DNA of 64,000 nt from Dendrolimus kikuchii (GCA_019925095.2 CM034411.1:4875501-4939500); one strand, 5' to 3'. Positions 31,128 through 42,572 are shown, counted from the stretch's first letter. Program-made: numbers and translations. Notes: generated by a model not told the origin, from the sequence alone.

Positions 31128-31345
31128 GACTCATAGTCTCTCAAGAGTATAAGTACAATACTGAGCATAGATCACCGTCTTCTATGGGTAAGGTGCCCAG
31201 AAGGCTGGCTACGTTTCCTCGCTGGATCGCCATACTGATCCGTTGAAGAGTCAATGAGTCGTTTCGATACATTTTGGTAGAGGCTCATGGCCTCAGGACC
31301 CCACGGTCCAAGCCTCTCGACAGCAAACGGCATAAACATGTAACT
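31128..31345 (-). mobile_element. Retroelement G, RT C-terminus (G4)
   Basis: The minus sense reads MFMPFAVERLGPWGPEAMSL, YQNVSKRLIDSS, then a small deletion shifts the frame before 'cagtatggcgatccagcgaggaaacgtagcc' (AIQRGNVA). SINE B2 follows. Confidence 0.68.
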
Positions 31346-31353
31346 CTCACTGA

Positions 31354-31602
31354 GGGCCTCTGTGGTTGAGCGGACTAAGCCTTTACCGGCCTACCTCACT
31401 GCAACACGGAGGCTCCAGGTTCGATTCCTGGTATAGTAAATTTCGGAAACGTATTTTCTCCGTTATTTAGTATGGCCTGGGTGTCTGGGATCGGCCCCAG
31501 AGTAGTAATTTGTATATTACCCTTAACACAAGCGTAACTTGCTTAATTTGGGGATATACAATATGTGGGTTTGTCTGCCGATTTTTATTATTATTATTTG
31601 CG
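31354..31602 (+). mobile_element. tRNA-derived SINE, family B, best copy (B2)
   Basis: A box TGGTTGAGCGG at 31363-31373 and a perfect B box GGTTCGATTCC at 31418-31428 sit 44 bp apart, as in tRNA-type pol III promoters. The body 'ggtatagtaaatttcgg..cgtattttctccgttatttagtatgg', 'gggatcggccccagagtagt' and 'cttaatttggggatatacaat' ends in 'tctgccgatttttattattattattt'. It is the best template for the family. Confidence 0.9.
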
Positions 31603-32289
31603 CCGCTTGAGTTATTCAGCTGTTTCCGCCGCCGAACCGGCTGATCTAAATTGCAATTAAATTCCATCTTAACATGTACCCCTATTTATTAATTGAAATG
31701 CGTTGATACCTTTTACGACTAATTTAATTACAATGTTAATTTACAATAAAATTAAGCATTTTATATAGGTATATTTAATTCTATGTTTGTATTTAATTCA
31801 TTTTCAATTTAAATTTTGTCATTTACTTTGAAATCATAGAAGACAAGGAGTCCTAAAATCTAAGCAGTCCTTATGTGGGAGCGAGAGAAAAAAATGAGCA
31901 GAAACGAACTGAACGCGAATATATCCGAGGCGAATGACCTGCGAAAAATAAAACGTGTACGAAAACGCCTGCGCACATGTGCGTTCCTCCATTTTTTTAT
32001 TTCCGTCCCGTTCTAGCGCCAAAAAAGGCCTGCATCTGTTCAGGAGGGAAAGAGAGGGGAAGAAAGAAAGCGCGGAAAGAGTTTGTTCGGTCGTTCGCGT
32101 TGTTATTTAAGATCATTGCCGGTAGGGGCGCTGCGGTTGCGGGGAAAATTTCTTCCTGTTTTGACTTGCAACTGTGTTTTTTGGCGGGAACTTGAAGAGT
32201 TCTTAAGAAGAATGTTTTGCCGTCTAGTTTTATTTTTAAAAAAATATTGACGAATAATGAAGAATAGGGTTATTATTTATTAATAATTT

Positions 32290-32644
32290 TATTATTGAAC
32301 ATCTTTCTTGAACATTAAATTATGTATTTTTGATTGAAAGTCTTCCCGATACGGCTGTGGTAGCCGCTGCAGCTGCCGCTCGACAAGAGGACCTAAAACG
32401 CCGCAAATATGCATCCGTTGGTAGTGGATACATATTTGTGGCTTTTGGTGTCGAAACTTTGGGGCCATGGGGTCCAGAAGCCCATCGCCTTTATCGAGAC
32501 CTATCAAAACGGTTAATAGATATCTCACGAAACCAAAACGCTGGCCTGTATTTTTGGCAACGCTTAAGCGTTGCCACACAACGTGGTAATGCGACCAGCA
32601 TTTTGGGAACGTTCCCAACTGACGGTGATTTGGGATCTATTTAA
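32290..32644 (+). pseudogene. Retroelement G C-terminal ORF fragment, intact frame (G5)
   Basis: An open frame without stops for over 100 codons: RQEDLKRRKYASVGSGYIFV, AFGVETLGPWGPEAHRLYRD, LSKRLIDISRNQNAGLYFWQ, then RLSVATQRGNATSILGTFP and DGDLGSI*. The LGxWGPEA...QRxSxAxQRGNAxSxLGT pattern is a C-terminal segment that I recall following the RT domain of many invertebrate retroelements, but I cannot fix the clade. The upstream RT domain is absent. The internal ATG at 32330 is unlikely to be a true start. Confidence 0.65.
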
Positions 32645-32934
32645 TATTTTTAGTTTTTATTTTTTGTAAATTAAGTTGTATATATATAGATATTATTAGT
32701 ATAGGTAAATTATGTAAAATAAATTCAAATTCATTTGTAATATATTGAAAATCTTATTTTTTTTTAGATAAACACGTGTTTTCGAGCAGCCATAAGAAAT
32801 CTCTCGTTTGGTCAGTCGAAGATCTATAAGTTATCTGAGGTTTCTCCATGAAAATTATTCTGAAATATTAATATTGATGGATACTTGACAATGGCTAAAA
32901 TCTCAAATCATTCAGTTATTCTTTATTATTGTTT

Positions 32935-33125
32935 TTAACAAAAAAAAAACCGATATCAATCTAAAAAAGCAAGAAATAAATATTTTTAACAACACCTTGA
33001 AGTCGGTGCATTTCGCAATTTTGTTGTTGTTTTTTATGTTTTACTTCGCACCGACTTCAAGATGTTGTAGAAAACATTTATTTTTTGCTTTTTAGTTTGA
33101 AGTCCGTTTTGTTTTTATTAAAAAA
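32935..33125. repeat. Family F foldback with ~75-bp arms (F2)
   Basis: The left arm runs from 'aaaaccgatatcaatctaaaaaagcaagaaataaat' to 'ccttgaagtcggtgc' (ends 33010). The right arm runs from GCACCGACTTCAAGATGTTG (33048) to 'ttttttgctttttagtttgaagtccgttttg'. Mismatches are few; the spacer is ~37 bp. Confidence 0.78.
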
Positions 33126-33177
33126 AAATACATTCTACTTTTTAGTTGCTGGAATAGCTTCAGGTATAATATATTAA

Positions 33178-33235
33178 ATGACCAAAACGTCGAAAATAAA
33201 AATAAAATTCTTAAAACCGTTAAAACATAATTGTA
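33178..33235 (+). mobile_element. Penelope-like family M fragment (M4)
   Basis: 'gaccaaaacgtcgaaaataaaaataaaa.ttcttaaaaccgttaaaacataattgtaa' keeps the AAACGTCG core and the terminus in degraded form. Confidence 0.5.
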
Positions 33236-34063
33236 ACTGAGCCGCCCTAAGAAACTTTTTGAAGTTTCACATAAATACAGAAAAACTAACTTTGGAACAG
33301 TATCGAAATAATAATTAGCTTATTTATTTAGAAAAGTAACACATGACAACGTTATGTTTGTCAACACTTTTTTTCTTAAATATTAGTGATGTGGTCTGAA
33401 GTCTGATATATAATCGAAAAGTTTGAACATAAATCATAATGAAATCATGCATAATTTCTACATTTTATAGATAAAAAAGCAACGACGCGTAAAATATATA
33501 TTTTTTAATAATAAATGGTTTTGTTTTGATCGATTTCGTAATGTGTAACTTCCTATATCAATTCCATTCTTTAATTGTAGCAGCATCGATAGTTGACGTA
33601 ACTACTAAAATCAATTTGACAGATGCCAAATGTGGCTTTGTAGAACGGACGAACTTTATCTTTGAAATATTTTGACGTATGCTATTGCTCACAGCCGAGC
33701 GTGGGATGATTACAAGAGCAATATGTAAACACTCACTGCCACAGAAATATTTTGAAAATTATTTTCGGCAGAGCGAGCAACAGCAAGCTGAATGTAAATG
33801 TGGCATTAGGTATTTTACAAGTGTTATAAAACTTCTAAGGTTATGCAACAGGGATAGAGAAGGCAAGAAACATAATAACTTGGTGCCGTACCAAGCGGGC
33901 CGTGCTCAGCCTTGTAGGACCTGTTTTTTCTACATATCGCATTACATTTTAACATTATTATACTAGCCGGGATTTTATAATAATTTTTATTCAACGACTA
34001 AGGCTTACCTGTGACTTGGCTCTTGATTTCGAAGAAGACTTTTACCATAAGTATCATAATACA
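33236..34063. other. Mostly unique sequence with a 95-codon frame
   Basis: No repeat match was seen. The frame at 33679-33966 (MLLLTAERGMITRAICKHSL...) has mixed composition and several Cys, but no recognised motif, splice context or second copy. Confidence 0.25.
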
Positions 34064-34071
34064 TCACCCTA

Positions 34072-34424
34072 GAGAGTTGGTCTGAAAGAGAGTGTCGGGG
34101 TGAAGGTAAGGAAAGGAATGCTCCGCTGGTTCGGGCATATGGAAAGAATGCATGATGAAAGAATGACTAAACAGATATACAATGCAAAAATGGATTGATG
34201 CAGAAGTCGTGGAAGGCCACGACACACCTTCCATGATCAAATTGATCGTGTACTAGCAGAAGGTGATGTCAGGAGCCTTAAGAACAGACGAGCGTGCATG
34301 ACAAGAGTTATGAATGTCAAAGAAGGAAATGAGGTGTGTGAGAATAAGCCTAAATGGCGCTCTGTAGGTCGTGCGTACCCCGCAAGGGAACTAGCGTGAA
34401 GTTATGTATGTATGTATGTATGTA
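34072..34424 (+). mobile_element. RTE-like element K, copy K4
   Basis: Starts inside GVGLKESVGV, with a TGA replacing the GWMQ region near 34197, and ends in (TATG)n. TCACCCTA occurs just before (34064-34071) and just after (about 34426-34433) the copy. Confidence 0.8.
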
Positions 34425-34524
34425 CTTCACCCTACTATCGTACATAACTATAGATGGTTTGTCTTTAGGAAATAATTATGGTATGGCATATTAAGTAAAT
34501 GTATGACTTTTTTTTTAATTTTAA

Positions 34525-34775
34525 ATAGGTTTGCGTTTGACCACTATCACGTCCAGTGCCAGACGATGATGCGGTCGAAGATGGAGCACGCTTACCCAGA
34601 TAGTACCTATTACACGAGACTTGAAGATACCCGGATTGTACTTTTCGGGAAACAGGGACTCTGGTAGTGCATTCCACAATTCTGTCGTAAGTAGAAAAAA
34701 CCTGGATGCGAAACGTTTAGTATACACTGGTACTATAATGATGTTTAAATGTCTGGAAGAGCTCAAGATTGGTGA
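34525..34775 (-). mobile_element. Non-LTR RT C-terminus, family J (J2)
   Basis: Minus sense VPVYTKRFASRFFLLTTELW then NALPESLFPEKYNPGIFKSR then a frameshifted tail. Matches J1 [20 protein letters not shown]. Confidence 0.72.
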
Positions 34776-34844
34776 TCACCAGAAGCAGTAATTCGCGTGT
34801 GCGCCTAACAGAGGGCGCACGGGCGCTATATGGACTAGAGCCGC

Positions 34845-34970
34845 CTCTGATGTATCCTATCTCATGCTAAAGGCTGGCAACGCGTTGTTTCCGCCTCTGG
34901 TGTTGCAAACGTCTATATCCACTTTCCATTAGCTGGTCCGACTCCTTGTTTGCCAGGTTTGCAATAAAAA
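34845..34970 (-). repeat. Family T repeat (T5)
   Basis: 'tatctcatgctaaaggctggcaacgcgttg..cctctggtgttgcaaacgtctatatccactttccattagctgg' then 'gtttgcaataaaaac' with the AATAAA end. Confidence 0.6.
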
Positions 34971-34998
34971 CAGAAAAGTTCTCATAATTCTTAATAAT

Positions 34999-35272
34999 AA
35001 TTTTCATCCGTGCAGGAACATAGAAAGAATACAATTTCCTGCGGCCGTGTGGCCTGTCGTAAAAGGTGACAAAACAACCCACAGCCAGGTGGTAGGGTAT
35101 TGGCCCGACTGGATGGCTATCACCCCTGGTGTAGAGAATGCCATCATATCAGCCATAAGTCGTGTTCCGGCATTAATGACTAGGTTCTAGTCTCCCTTAA
35201 GAGAGCAGCAGCGCATTTGTAGCACCTTTGATGTTGCAAATTTCCATAGGCGATGGTAACCGCTTTCCATCA
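34999..35272 (-). repeat. Family A repeat, minus arm of a foldback (A5a)
   Basis: From 'ttttcatccgtgcaggaacatagaaagaatac' to 'gatggtaaccgctttccatca'. Its last 46 bp (35227-35272) are the exact reverse complement of 35302-35347. It contains variants (..GGAAATTTGCAACATCAAA..) absent from the other A copies. Confidence 0.85.
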
Positions 35273-35506
35273 GAGTTCAGCAGACAGGCAGACGGCCCAC
35301 CTGATGGAAAGCGGTTACCATCGCCTATGGAAATTTGCAACATCAAAGGCGCTACAAATGCGCTACTGCTCTCTTAAGGGAAACTGAAACCTGTCCTCTA
35401 ATGCTGGACCACTTAAGGTTGTTATGGCGACATACCCTAGACCTGGGGTGGTCACCCAGACGGTCAGATATTTCTATATTCTTTCTTCGTTCCTACATGG
35501 ATATTG
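35273..35506 (+). repeat. Family A repeat, plus arm of a foldback (A5b)
   Basis: 'gagttcagcagacaggcagacggcccacc' (29-bp spacer including the A head) then the arm, running to 'ttctttcttcgttcctacatggata' with internal deletions. Confidence 0.82.
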
Positions 35507-36884
35507 ATTGTACACCGTAGTTTATTTAAAAGGACCTCTAAATTATCAACGTCTTATTAAATACACTATCAAAGTCTGCTTATTATGAAAGCGATACCAG
35601 CATGATATTACGCGTACGCATTACTCAATCAAATAATACCAACCAATCAGAGAAACCGTCAAGTAATACTTCATCCAAACATACCTATATAATCAGTCCT
35701 CTAAACATGTCTAATACCACAAAAAATATTTTAGGTAACAGAAATATTTCACCCAAAATCCAACCTTAATTTAAACACATAAGGCACAAAATATAAATTA
35801 AATATAGATTATTAATTCAATTTTATGCTTAAACTACTATAAACGATTTTGATACTTGATTATATCAAAATAGAGATGGAAATCGCTTAATAAAGGACCA
35901 ATGACGTAATTTTTCTAAGCCGCTCACCATTCTAAAAATATACAACATAGCTGCATATAGAGTTCCATAGCTAATCCCCACCATGATTGGTGTTGCCAGA
36001 TTTTGGTAGTCCTCGATATGTCCAGCATTTTTAGGTGTTTTTAAATAAGCAAAATGAATATTAAGCGTTACGCTTTTTATGGCCTTGGAAATGGACGTAT
36101 TGTCATGAAATGTGTGCTTTAATAACAGAAATGAGTACGGGATATTTTTGACTCCACAATTTTGGATTATATCTATGGGATAGAATTTTAGTTCACAGAT
36201 TAGGCAAACCTTGCGTAAGACTAGTGAAACTTATAAAAACATTTCGTCACGAATTGCAAGGAACAGAATTATTTTTTTAATAAGTAAGTACTATTCATTT
36301 TTACTGAAATGGATTTATTTGAACAATTCTTTTTTTTTATTGGCTGTCGATTGTATTCGTTATTTTCCACAAAGTACCTATAAATGTTAAACGTATTTAA
36401 CTAGAACATTTCATAAGGCTACGATCATGTAAATTTCGAAAGCGTAACTCACGGAAACTAAGCTACTTTCCGGGCTAAAGTATACCAGTATCTCATACAT
36501 ATTGTTAAATGTACAGAAATACTAATTTTCAAAAGACTCATACACACACACATTTATCACTAAATGGAGTATGAGCTAATTAAATAGAAAAGCAAAAATT
36601 TAATTATTTGAATTTTGAAAGCAATCAAGAATTTCATTGAAATGACACTGGCAACTCTGAGTATGAGTGAGTCAGTAGTGCGCGGGCGCAGATTTTGCAA
36701 CCAAAATTCTACCGGTTCTAGACAATGGCATTATTAGACAGACGCCATATTGTTTTTAAGACTTGTTCTTATGTTAAAACGCGTTTTAACTAAAATATTC
36801 AATAAATTAGAGACGGAAGCAAAAAAAAGTTGTTTGCAAATAGAAAACATTGTATCTATTGTATAATATCTGTTTTCTTATTTC
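35507..36884. other. AT-rich, mostly unique sequence
   Basis: No repeat copy was recognised. 'gtgcgcgggcgcagattttgc' near 36677 is a small CpG-rich spot. No credible reading frame. Confidence 0.4.
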
Positions 36885-37242
36885 TACATACATACATAAC
36901 TTCACGTCAGTTCCCTTTCGGGGTAGGCACGAACAACAGAGTTCCATTTAGGCTTATTCTTACACACCTCACTTGCCTCTTTGACATTCATAACTCTTGT
37001 CATGCAAGCTCTTCTGTTCTTAAGGCTCCTGACATCACCTTCTGCTAGTACACGATCAATTTGATCATGGAAGGTGTGTCGTGGCCTTCCACGACTTCTG
37101 CATCCATCCACTTTTGCATTGTATATCTGTTTAGTCATTCTTTCATCATGCATTCTTTCCACATGCCCGAACCACAGGAGCATTCCTTTCCTTACCTTCA
37201 CCCCGACACTCTCTTTCAGACCAACTCTCTTTCTTACTTCTT
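36885..37242 (-). mobile_element. RTE-like element K, copy K5 (longest intact C-terminal frame)
   Basis: The minus sense is open from KEVRKRVGLKESVGVKVRKG through GMLLWFGHVERMHDERMTKQ and VDGCRSRGRPRHTFHDQIDR to the end, the best single template for the K C-terminus. (CATA)n lies on the left. No clear target duplication was found. Confidence 0.82.
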
Positions 37243-37269
37243 TAGTAATTATTGGTTTTCTAATATAAG

Positions 37270-37528
37270 TAAATAATAATAATACGTAATCGGTAGACAA
37301 ACTCACAATATGTGAGTTTCTTGTATAACCCCAAATGAAGCAAATTATGCTTGTATTATGGGTAATATTCAATGGATTACTCTGGGGCCAATCCCAAACA
37401 CCCAGGCCGTAGTAAATAACACAGAAAATTAATTCTCGAAATTTACCATACCAGAAATCGAACCCGGAACTTCTGCTTTGCAGTAAGGTTAACCGGGAAA
37501 GGCTTAACCTGCTCAACCACAGAAGCCG
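37270..37528 (-). mobile_element. tRNA-derived SINE, family B, copy B4
   Basis: The minus head is 'ggcttctgtggttgagcaggttaagc' with 'gggttcgatttctgg' (B box, one change), and the 3' end has ATT repeats at 37272-37283. It lies next to K5, and a frame running through both is fortuitous. Confidence 0.85.
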
Positions 37529-37864
37529 TTAATCATCAACCAATCATATCAGACTGAGCCACGGCGAAGTGTATATGCTAATAATAAATTCTTTATTTCC
37601 TCTTATGAAATTATTATTCCTACAATATATGGCAGATAAGTCCCATGTTGTCTGGGGATGCGAGTCACGAACCTATTACTCCGTTCTATGCGTAGGCGCA
37701 GGTTTACGCTGTGAATTTTAAACTAATAACGGGATCTCAATTTTATAAATACATATTATATTAGGGTATTTTAAATACAGAGACAATGATGGTACTTCGT
37801 ATGCACTTTATACCTGCAGTCGACGTAAAATAAAACAAAAAAAAAATACTTTTTTAAATTTATT

Positions 37865-38140
37865 TTCCAGCTAGGGGTTCGCCCGCGACTTTGTCCACGT
37901 TGGATTGGTAGCAAAGATCATAGTTATTTTACTAAAAGAATTTGAATCAGTGAAAATATTTCATCGAAATCATTTCATTTTTCGATCTGGCCACTTTAAA
38001 AGGCTCCCAAGAAAATTCCCCGGGATCCAAAGTACCGCAGTTTTTAAGTCAGGAATTTGCCGTCGCTCAACGGAAACCGCATCGTAATCAGCTTTATAGT
38101 TTTTACATGAATCCCGAACAAACAAACACAAAAAATATAA
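37865..38140 (-). mobile_element. Helitron-like family S (S2)
   Basis: 'ctaggggttcgcccgcgactttgtccacg' (3' end in the minus sense), 'gatctggccactttaaaaggctcccaagaaaattcc', 'gtcgctcaacggaaaccgcatcgtaatcagc' and 'gtttttacatgaatcccgaacaaacaaac'. Confidence 0.55.
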
Positions 38141-38429
38141 ATAAACAAAAGGCTTCACTTTTACAATATTATAATATTTTACAATACGCTTACATTCATA
38201 TACATTAAAATATATTTAAATAATGTAAGTAAGCAGTATAATGTTGAGCTATTTGGGATCAGTATTTGAGCCAAGCGGTCCTTAAGCTATAATTTTTTGT
38301 TATTAGTTTTATAGCGTTTTGTAGTTATATTCGCGAGTTACTTAATCAAGATGTTACTCGAGAAAACCTGTGATTGGCTCTCTGTTAACAATTTCAAATG
38401 TTTATTCATGTGTGATAGCTGTCAATTTC

Positions 38430-38785
38430 ATACATATATACATACATAACTTCACGCCAGGACCCTTGCGGGGTAGGCACTGACAACATAGCGCCATTCA
38501 GGCTTATTGTTACACACCTTACTTGCTTCTTTGACATTCATAACTCTTGTCATGCACGCTCGTCTGTTCTTAAGGCTCCTGACATCACCTTCTGCTAGTA
38601 CACGATAAATTTGATCGTGGAAGGTGTGTCTTCCACGACTTCTGCATCCATCCACTTTTGCATTGTATATCTATTTAGTCAATCATTCATCATGCATTCT
38701 TTCCACATGCCCGAACCACCGGACCATTCCTTTCCTTACCTTCACCCCGACACTCTCTTTCAGACCAACTCTCTTATCAAATCAA
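38430..38785 (-). mobile_element. RTE-like element K, copy K6, with 13-bp duplication
   Basis: A 5'-truncated copy with a 9-bp in-frame deletion in CRSRGRPRHTF. AGCTGTCAATTTC is repeated at 38417-38429 and 38786-38798. The tail is on the left. Confidence 0.88.
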
Positions 38786-38939
38786 AGCTGTCAATTTCCA
38801 TCAATAAATAAATCAATATTCCACTGTGGCATAGAAACCTCATGGGTTTATTCGTGCCGCTGAGGGTCATGTAAGATACTACAAAGTTAAGATACATAGC
38901 GATATTTTAAAAATGAAATAATCTAATATTATTGTTATA

Positions 38940-39320
38940 TCAAAAACTAGCGGTCTCGACAGACGTGGTCATGCCCTGAAAAAATAAAATTCTAGAACCC
39001 GATTCCAGCGCCACCTACCGGGTCTAATTGTGAATCTAAACCACCGGACCCATTTAAACATACATAAAATTTCATCAAAATCGTGGAACCCGATTCTAGC
39101 GCCAAGTATTTTGTTTACATGGATGGGTTACATTATTGATGTTTTAGTAGGGATTGCTAATTTTTCTATTATTTAATATAGCCTATATTAATCAGGGATA
39201 ATGTAGCATTCGAATTGTGAAAGAATTTTTGAAATCAGTCCAGTAGTTTGAGTTTATTCGTTACAAACATACAAAAATACCAATCTTTCCTCTTTATAAT
39301 ATTAGTATAGATAGGAGCAA
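38940..39320 (-). mobile_element. Lep1/Helitron-like element
   Basis: 'aaactagcggtctcgacagacgtggtcatgcc' (minus 3' end), 'gcgccacctaccgggtctaattgtgaa', 'catacataaaatttcatcaaaatcg', and the start-side 'cctctttataatattagtataga'. The ends match the Lep1 pattern, and an internal duplication of 'cccgattc(c/t)agcgcca' is visible. Confidence 0.6.
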
Positions 39321-39439
39321 AGGTAAGGTATTGTCATCATCATTCAAACGTTTACTCCCGATTTGATAATAACTCCTTCATTAACCTTCCTACCGTCATG
39401 ACTTCAATTCTTTTTATATTTATAACATTGTAGGCCAAA

Positions 39440-39765
39440 TTACTCAACAAAGAAATATTAAGGTGGTTTGGATAATTGGACATGTAGAGAGAATTCATAA
39501 AAGGAGACTGACTAAAGAAGACACAACAGTTGGTGGTAGGCTAGGTACTTTTAAACCGCGACGTCCTTACCTCGATCAAATTGCAGATATCTTAAAAAAT
39601 TGGTCAGATATAAAGCACCTATAATAAACGTGTATGTATGAAGATATTTAATGAAAGTAGATGAAGCAAATAATATATGCCTAGATCGTTGCAAGTGAAA
39701 ATCCATCTTCTCTGCATACCCCTATGGGAAACAGACGTGATAATGTGCATATATGTATGTATGTA
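39440..39765 (+). mobile_element. RTE-like element K-related, ancient copy (K13)
   Basis: Degenerate coding: EILRWFG, RRLTKED-like, RRPYLDQIADILKNWSDIK, then YNKRVCMKIFNES and a TATGTATGTATG end at about 39750. It is much more diverged than the other K copies, so the family has a long history here. Confidence 0.6.
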
Positions 39766-39899
39766 AATTAGTGGATACTAACGTATCCACTCTTCACTCT
39801 ACTAAAAATATTTTACTTCTCTGCATACAAATTCATTATATGCAAAACTGCGTATCGAAATATTAAAGTTAACATAACGTTAGGACGTGAATACATACA

Positions 39900-40260
39900 T
39901 AATAACTACTAGACATGGCCTACCGCCACGCCTAGATGTACCTAATAAATAAAATTCACAAATAGAATATGCGCTTCCTGTGATTCGAATTCTAAATTTA
40001 AATTTTTAAAATGGCGTACCATCCGGCGAGGCGGCGCGCTCGCGAATTTGTGCATAAAATTGCATCGCGCGCATAAACCGATCTAAACATTAAAAATAGA
40101 ACTAGCGTTAGGTCGGTTCTACATTCAGGAAGTTGACTGCTAATATACATACATTAGTCTGAGTCGCCACAACCGTGTAGTGACGGCCTGTCAAAACGAA
40201 TACAATTTTACTATATACTTATTATTATCACATATAGAATACAACAAAACAAATATGTCT
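39900..40260. other. Unique stretch with a small CpG-rich islet
   Basis: At 40020-40080 'ccggcgaggcggcgcgctcgcgaattt..catcgcgcgcataaacc' is sharply CpG-rich against AT-rich flanks. It has no coding signal and no repeat match. Confidence 0.35.
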
Positions 40261-40275
40261 ATAGTCTTTGTTTGT

Positions 40276-40421
40276 TGTAAACCTTAAGAACAGACGATCG
40301 TGCATGACAAGAGCTATGAATGTCAAAGAAGCAAGTGAGGTGTGTAAGAATAAGCCTGAATGGCGCTCTGTTGTTCGTGCCTACTCCGCAAGGGAACTGG
40401 CGTGAAGTTATGTATGTATGT
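40276..40421 (+). mobile_element. RTE-like element K, copy K7, with 13-bp duplication
   Basis: Starts at LKNRRSCMTRAMNVKEASEV. AGTCTTTGTTTGT is exact at 40263-40275 and 40422-40434. It is 146 bp including the TATG tail. Confidence 0.9.
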
Positions 40422-40434
40422 AGTCTTTGTTTGT

Positions 40435-41320
40435 GTCTGAATAATTTTCGAAATAGACGGACAAGATATTTAATAGATGCTCTTGGAAATTCACATAATG
40501 AATTTCTTTCGAATTTATTTTTATATGCCTGTGCAAAAATATTCATTATATTATTATATTAAGTAAATATCGAAAGTTTAAAATATTAGAGTAGACTGTC
40601 ATTGTTTATAAATATACAAATGCATATCAATACGTTGCAAACCGTTAGATACCTACCTTATAAACCGTTTACTAACATTTACTTGACAAAAATTAGTAAT
40701 TCTCATTATATCCTGAACTAAGCTTAACCAACACCAGATTGCCTTCTTTCAACCAGTTAAAATAAACATTCGCGATATTTCCCAGCTCTTTCGATCGATG
40801 TGTGCAACATATCTAACTATGCACATGCAACGTGCACACATTATACTGCAAACACTATACGAAAGTTTGATCGTCTGTATACAAGTCTTATAAATATTTT
40901 CAAAAATTGCCACTCGTTACTAATGTGTGATTTTAAGTATTGCCTTTGAATTTGTGTGTTTGTTTGTTTCTTCCACAAGGCTATCAATTAACTCAAACTC
41001 TTAAGGAATTGGTAGAATACAGAACTAATAGATATATTTACGTTTACTCAACATTAAGTTTTCTGCATTGCAGTAGGTCTAAATGAATTTCAGTTACAGA
41101 AATTTTTGAGATATTAAGTTCCGAAGTAAAAGTCCCTTCCTCTAACTTTTAAACTATATGGTACAAATTTTTTACAATGAATGTGATGAATTTGAAATTC
41201 CTTCAAAAGTTGGTTTCATCAAGAACTGTCGACTATTTTTTGATATTTACGACAAAATACTTCTTTATGATTATATACCCAACTGCTGAAATCAGTGGAT
41301 GATAATGACCTCTCCGAAAC
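40435..41320. other. AT-rich intergenic stretch, nothing recognised
   Basis: No repeat or coding signature was noticed. Confidence 0.4.
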
Positions 41321-41330
41321 AAACACGATT

Positions 41331-41592
41331 TTTTTTTATTGCATGAGTTCAGCAGACCGGCGGTTACCATCGCCTACGGACATTTGCAAGACCAAAGGCG
41401 TTACAAATGCGCTGCTCGAGGGAGTCTGGAACCTGGCCACTAATGCCGGAACATATCCGAGGTTGTTATACTCTAGACCAGAGGTGGTAGCCATCCAGAC
41501 GGGTAGATGCCCTACCACCTGGCTGTGGATTGTTTTGTCGCCTCTTCCGACAGGCCGCAGGAAATGGTATTCTTTCTCCGTTACTGCACTTT
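41331..41592 (+). repeat. Family A repeat with internal deletions (A6)
   Basis: 'tttttttattgcatgagttcagcagacc', the core 'ggttaccatcgcctacggacatttgcaa', the tail 'caggaaatggtattctttctccgttactgca'. The splice-like TTGCAG is mutated to TTGCAT here. Confidence 0.8.
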
Positions 41593-41639
41593 TAATTTAA
41601 ATCTATAATATTGTTACAATTTGGACCACCTGCATCCGT

Positions 41640-42035
41640 AAACAAAGCACATTTATTACCTGTCGGTGTTGGAGCTAATGACATTGAAGCGCTTTGATGA
41701 CCATCTTCTTTTGTTTACTTTGTTTAAAATTTGTGATTGTAAAAACAGCCAATTGTGTTTGTAATCTTTTATGGCAGTCATTAACCAGGTGTGTCGAACT
41801 GATTCTGAAAAATTCGATCTACGCGGACGGGCCGCCATATTGTATCGGTGCAGTATAAAGCAATGGCCCAATGGATAGATCGGCAGTCAAGTGATAACCA
41901 CTAGCGAGACAAGACGTGTGTACATTCGATAATCTATATAGTGACGGACTTTGCGCGTGTTATTGAACCGCGCATTACGTTTGAACTGATTGTATTCAGT
42001 TATATTTGTACCTGTGTTATACATGTTTGTATAGT
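41640..42035 (+). mobile_element. LTR family R, partial diverged copy (R3)
   Basis: 'aacaaagcacatttattacctgtcgg', 'gaccatcttcttttgtttac', 'cagtataaagcaatgg', 'gacaagacgtgtgtac', 'gacggactttgcgcgt.ttattgaa', 'ttatatttgtacctgtgttata'. Both TG/CA ends are missing. Confidence 0.65.
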
Positions 42036-42039
42036 TCGT

Positions 42040-42240
42040 TTTTTAGCTTTTTTGTGTTTGTCTGTTCGTAGTAGTTTGTTTTTTAGCGTTTTTGTGTTTG
42101 TCTCTTTGTTCGGGATTCACGTAAAAAGTACTTGATCGATTTCGACGCGGTTTTCGCTTATCGATAGCAAGTGTCCCGGACTTAAAATCTGCAGTACTTC
42201 ATACCCGGGAATCCCTTGGAAATTGTTGGAAGACAACTTT
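42040..42240 (+). mobile_element. Helitron-like family S fragment (S4) with local duplication
   Basis: A ~50-bp 'gttttttagcttttttgtgtttgtctgttcg' unit is repeated in tandem (42038-42110) before 'gttcgggattcacgtaaaaagta' and 'gatttcgacgcggttttcgcttatcgatagcaa'. Confidence 0.5.
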
Positions 42241-42248
42241 GGGCAAAT

Positions 42249-42423
42249 GCTTTTTTTTTATTGCAGGGATTCAGCAAACAGGCAGACGGCCCACTGGATG
42301 GAAAGCGGTTACCATCGCCTATGGACATTTGCAACACCAAAGGTGCTACAAATGCGCTGCTGCTCTCTTAAGTGAGTCTGGAACCTGGTCACTAATGCCG
42401 GAACATAACTCAAAGTTGTTATG
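42249..42423 (+). repeat. Family A repeat, truncated (A7)
   Basis: TTTTTTTTATTGCAGGGATT to 'ggaacataactcaaagttgttatg'. The second half is missing. Shares the TTAAGTGAGTCTGGAACC variant with A3. Confidence 0.8.
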
Positions 42424-42481
42424 CTTGTGATAGAATTAAAAAATACAAAACTTCTATATTCTACATTTATTTATGATAAAT

Positions 42482-42572
42482 AGATTTGCGTTTGACCACG
42501 ATCACGACTAATATTAGACGATGATGCGGTCGATGATGGAGCACGGTTACCTAGAAAATACCTATTCATAGG
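42482..42572 (-). mobile_element. RT C-terminus family J, left part (J3a)
   Basis: Matches the J2 3' side ('tttgcgtttgaccacgatcacgact..ttagacgatgatgcggtcgatgatggagcacggttacct'). Interrupted at about 42572 by L3. Confidence 0.7.

Noticed and set aside
31354..31440. Possible tRNA gene (plus strand)
   Set aside because: It is the head of SINE B, with the same head and body in four other places and no cloverleaf closure.
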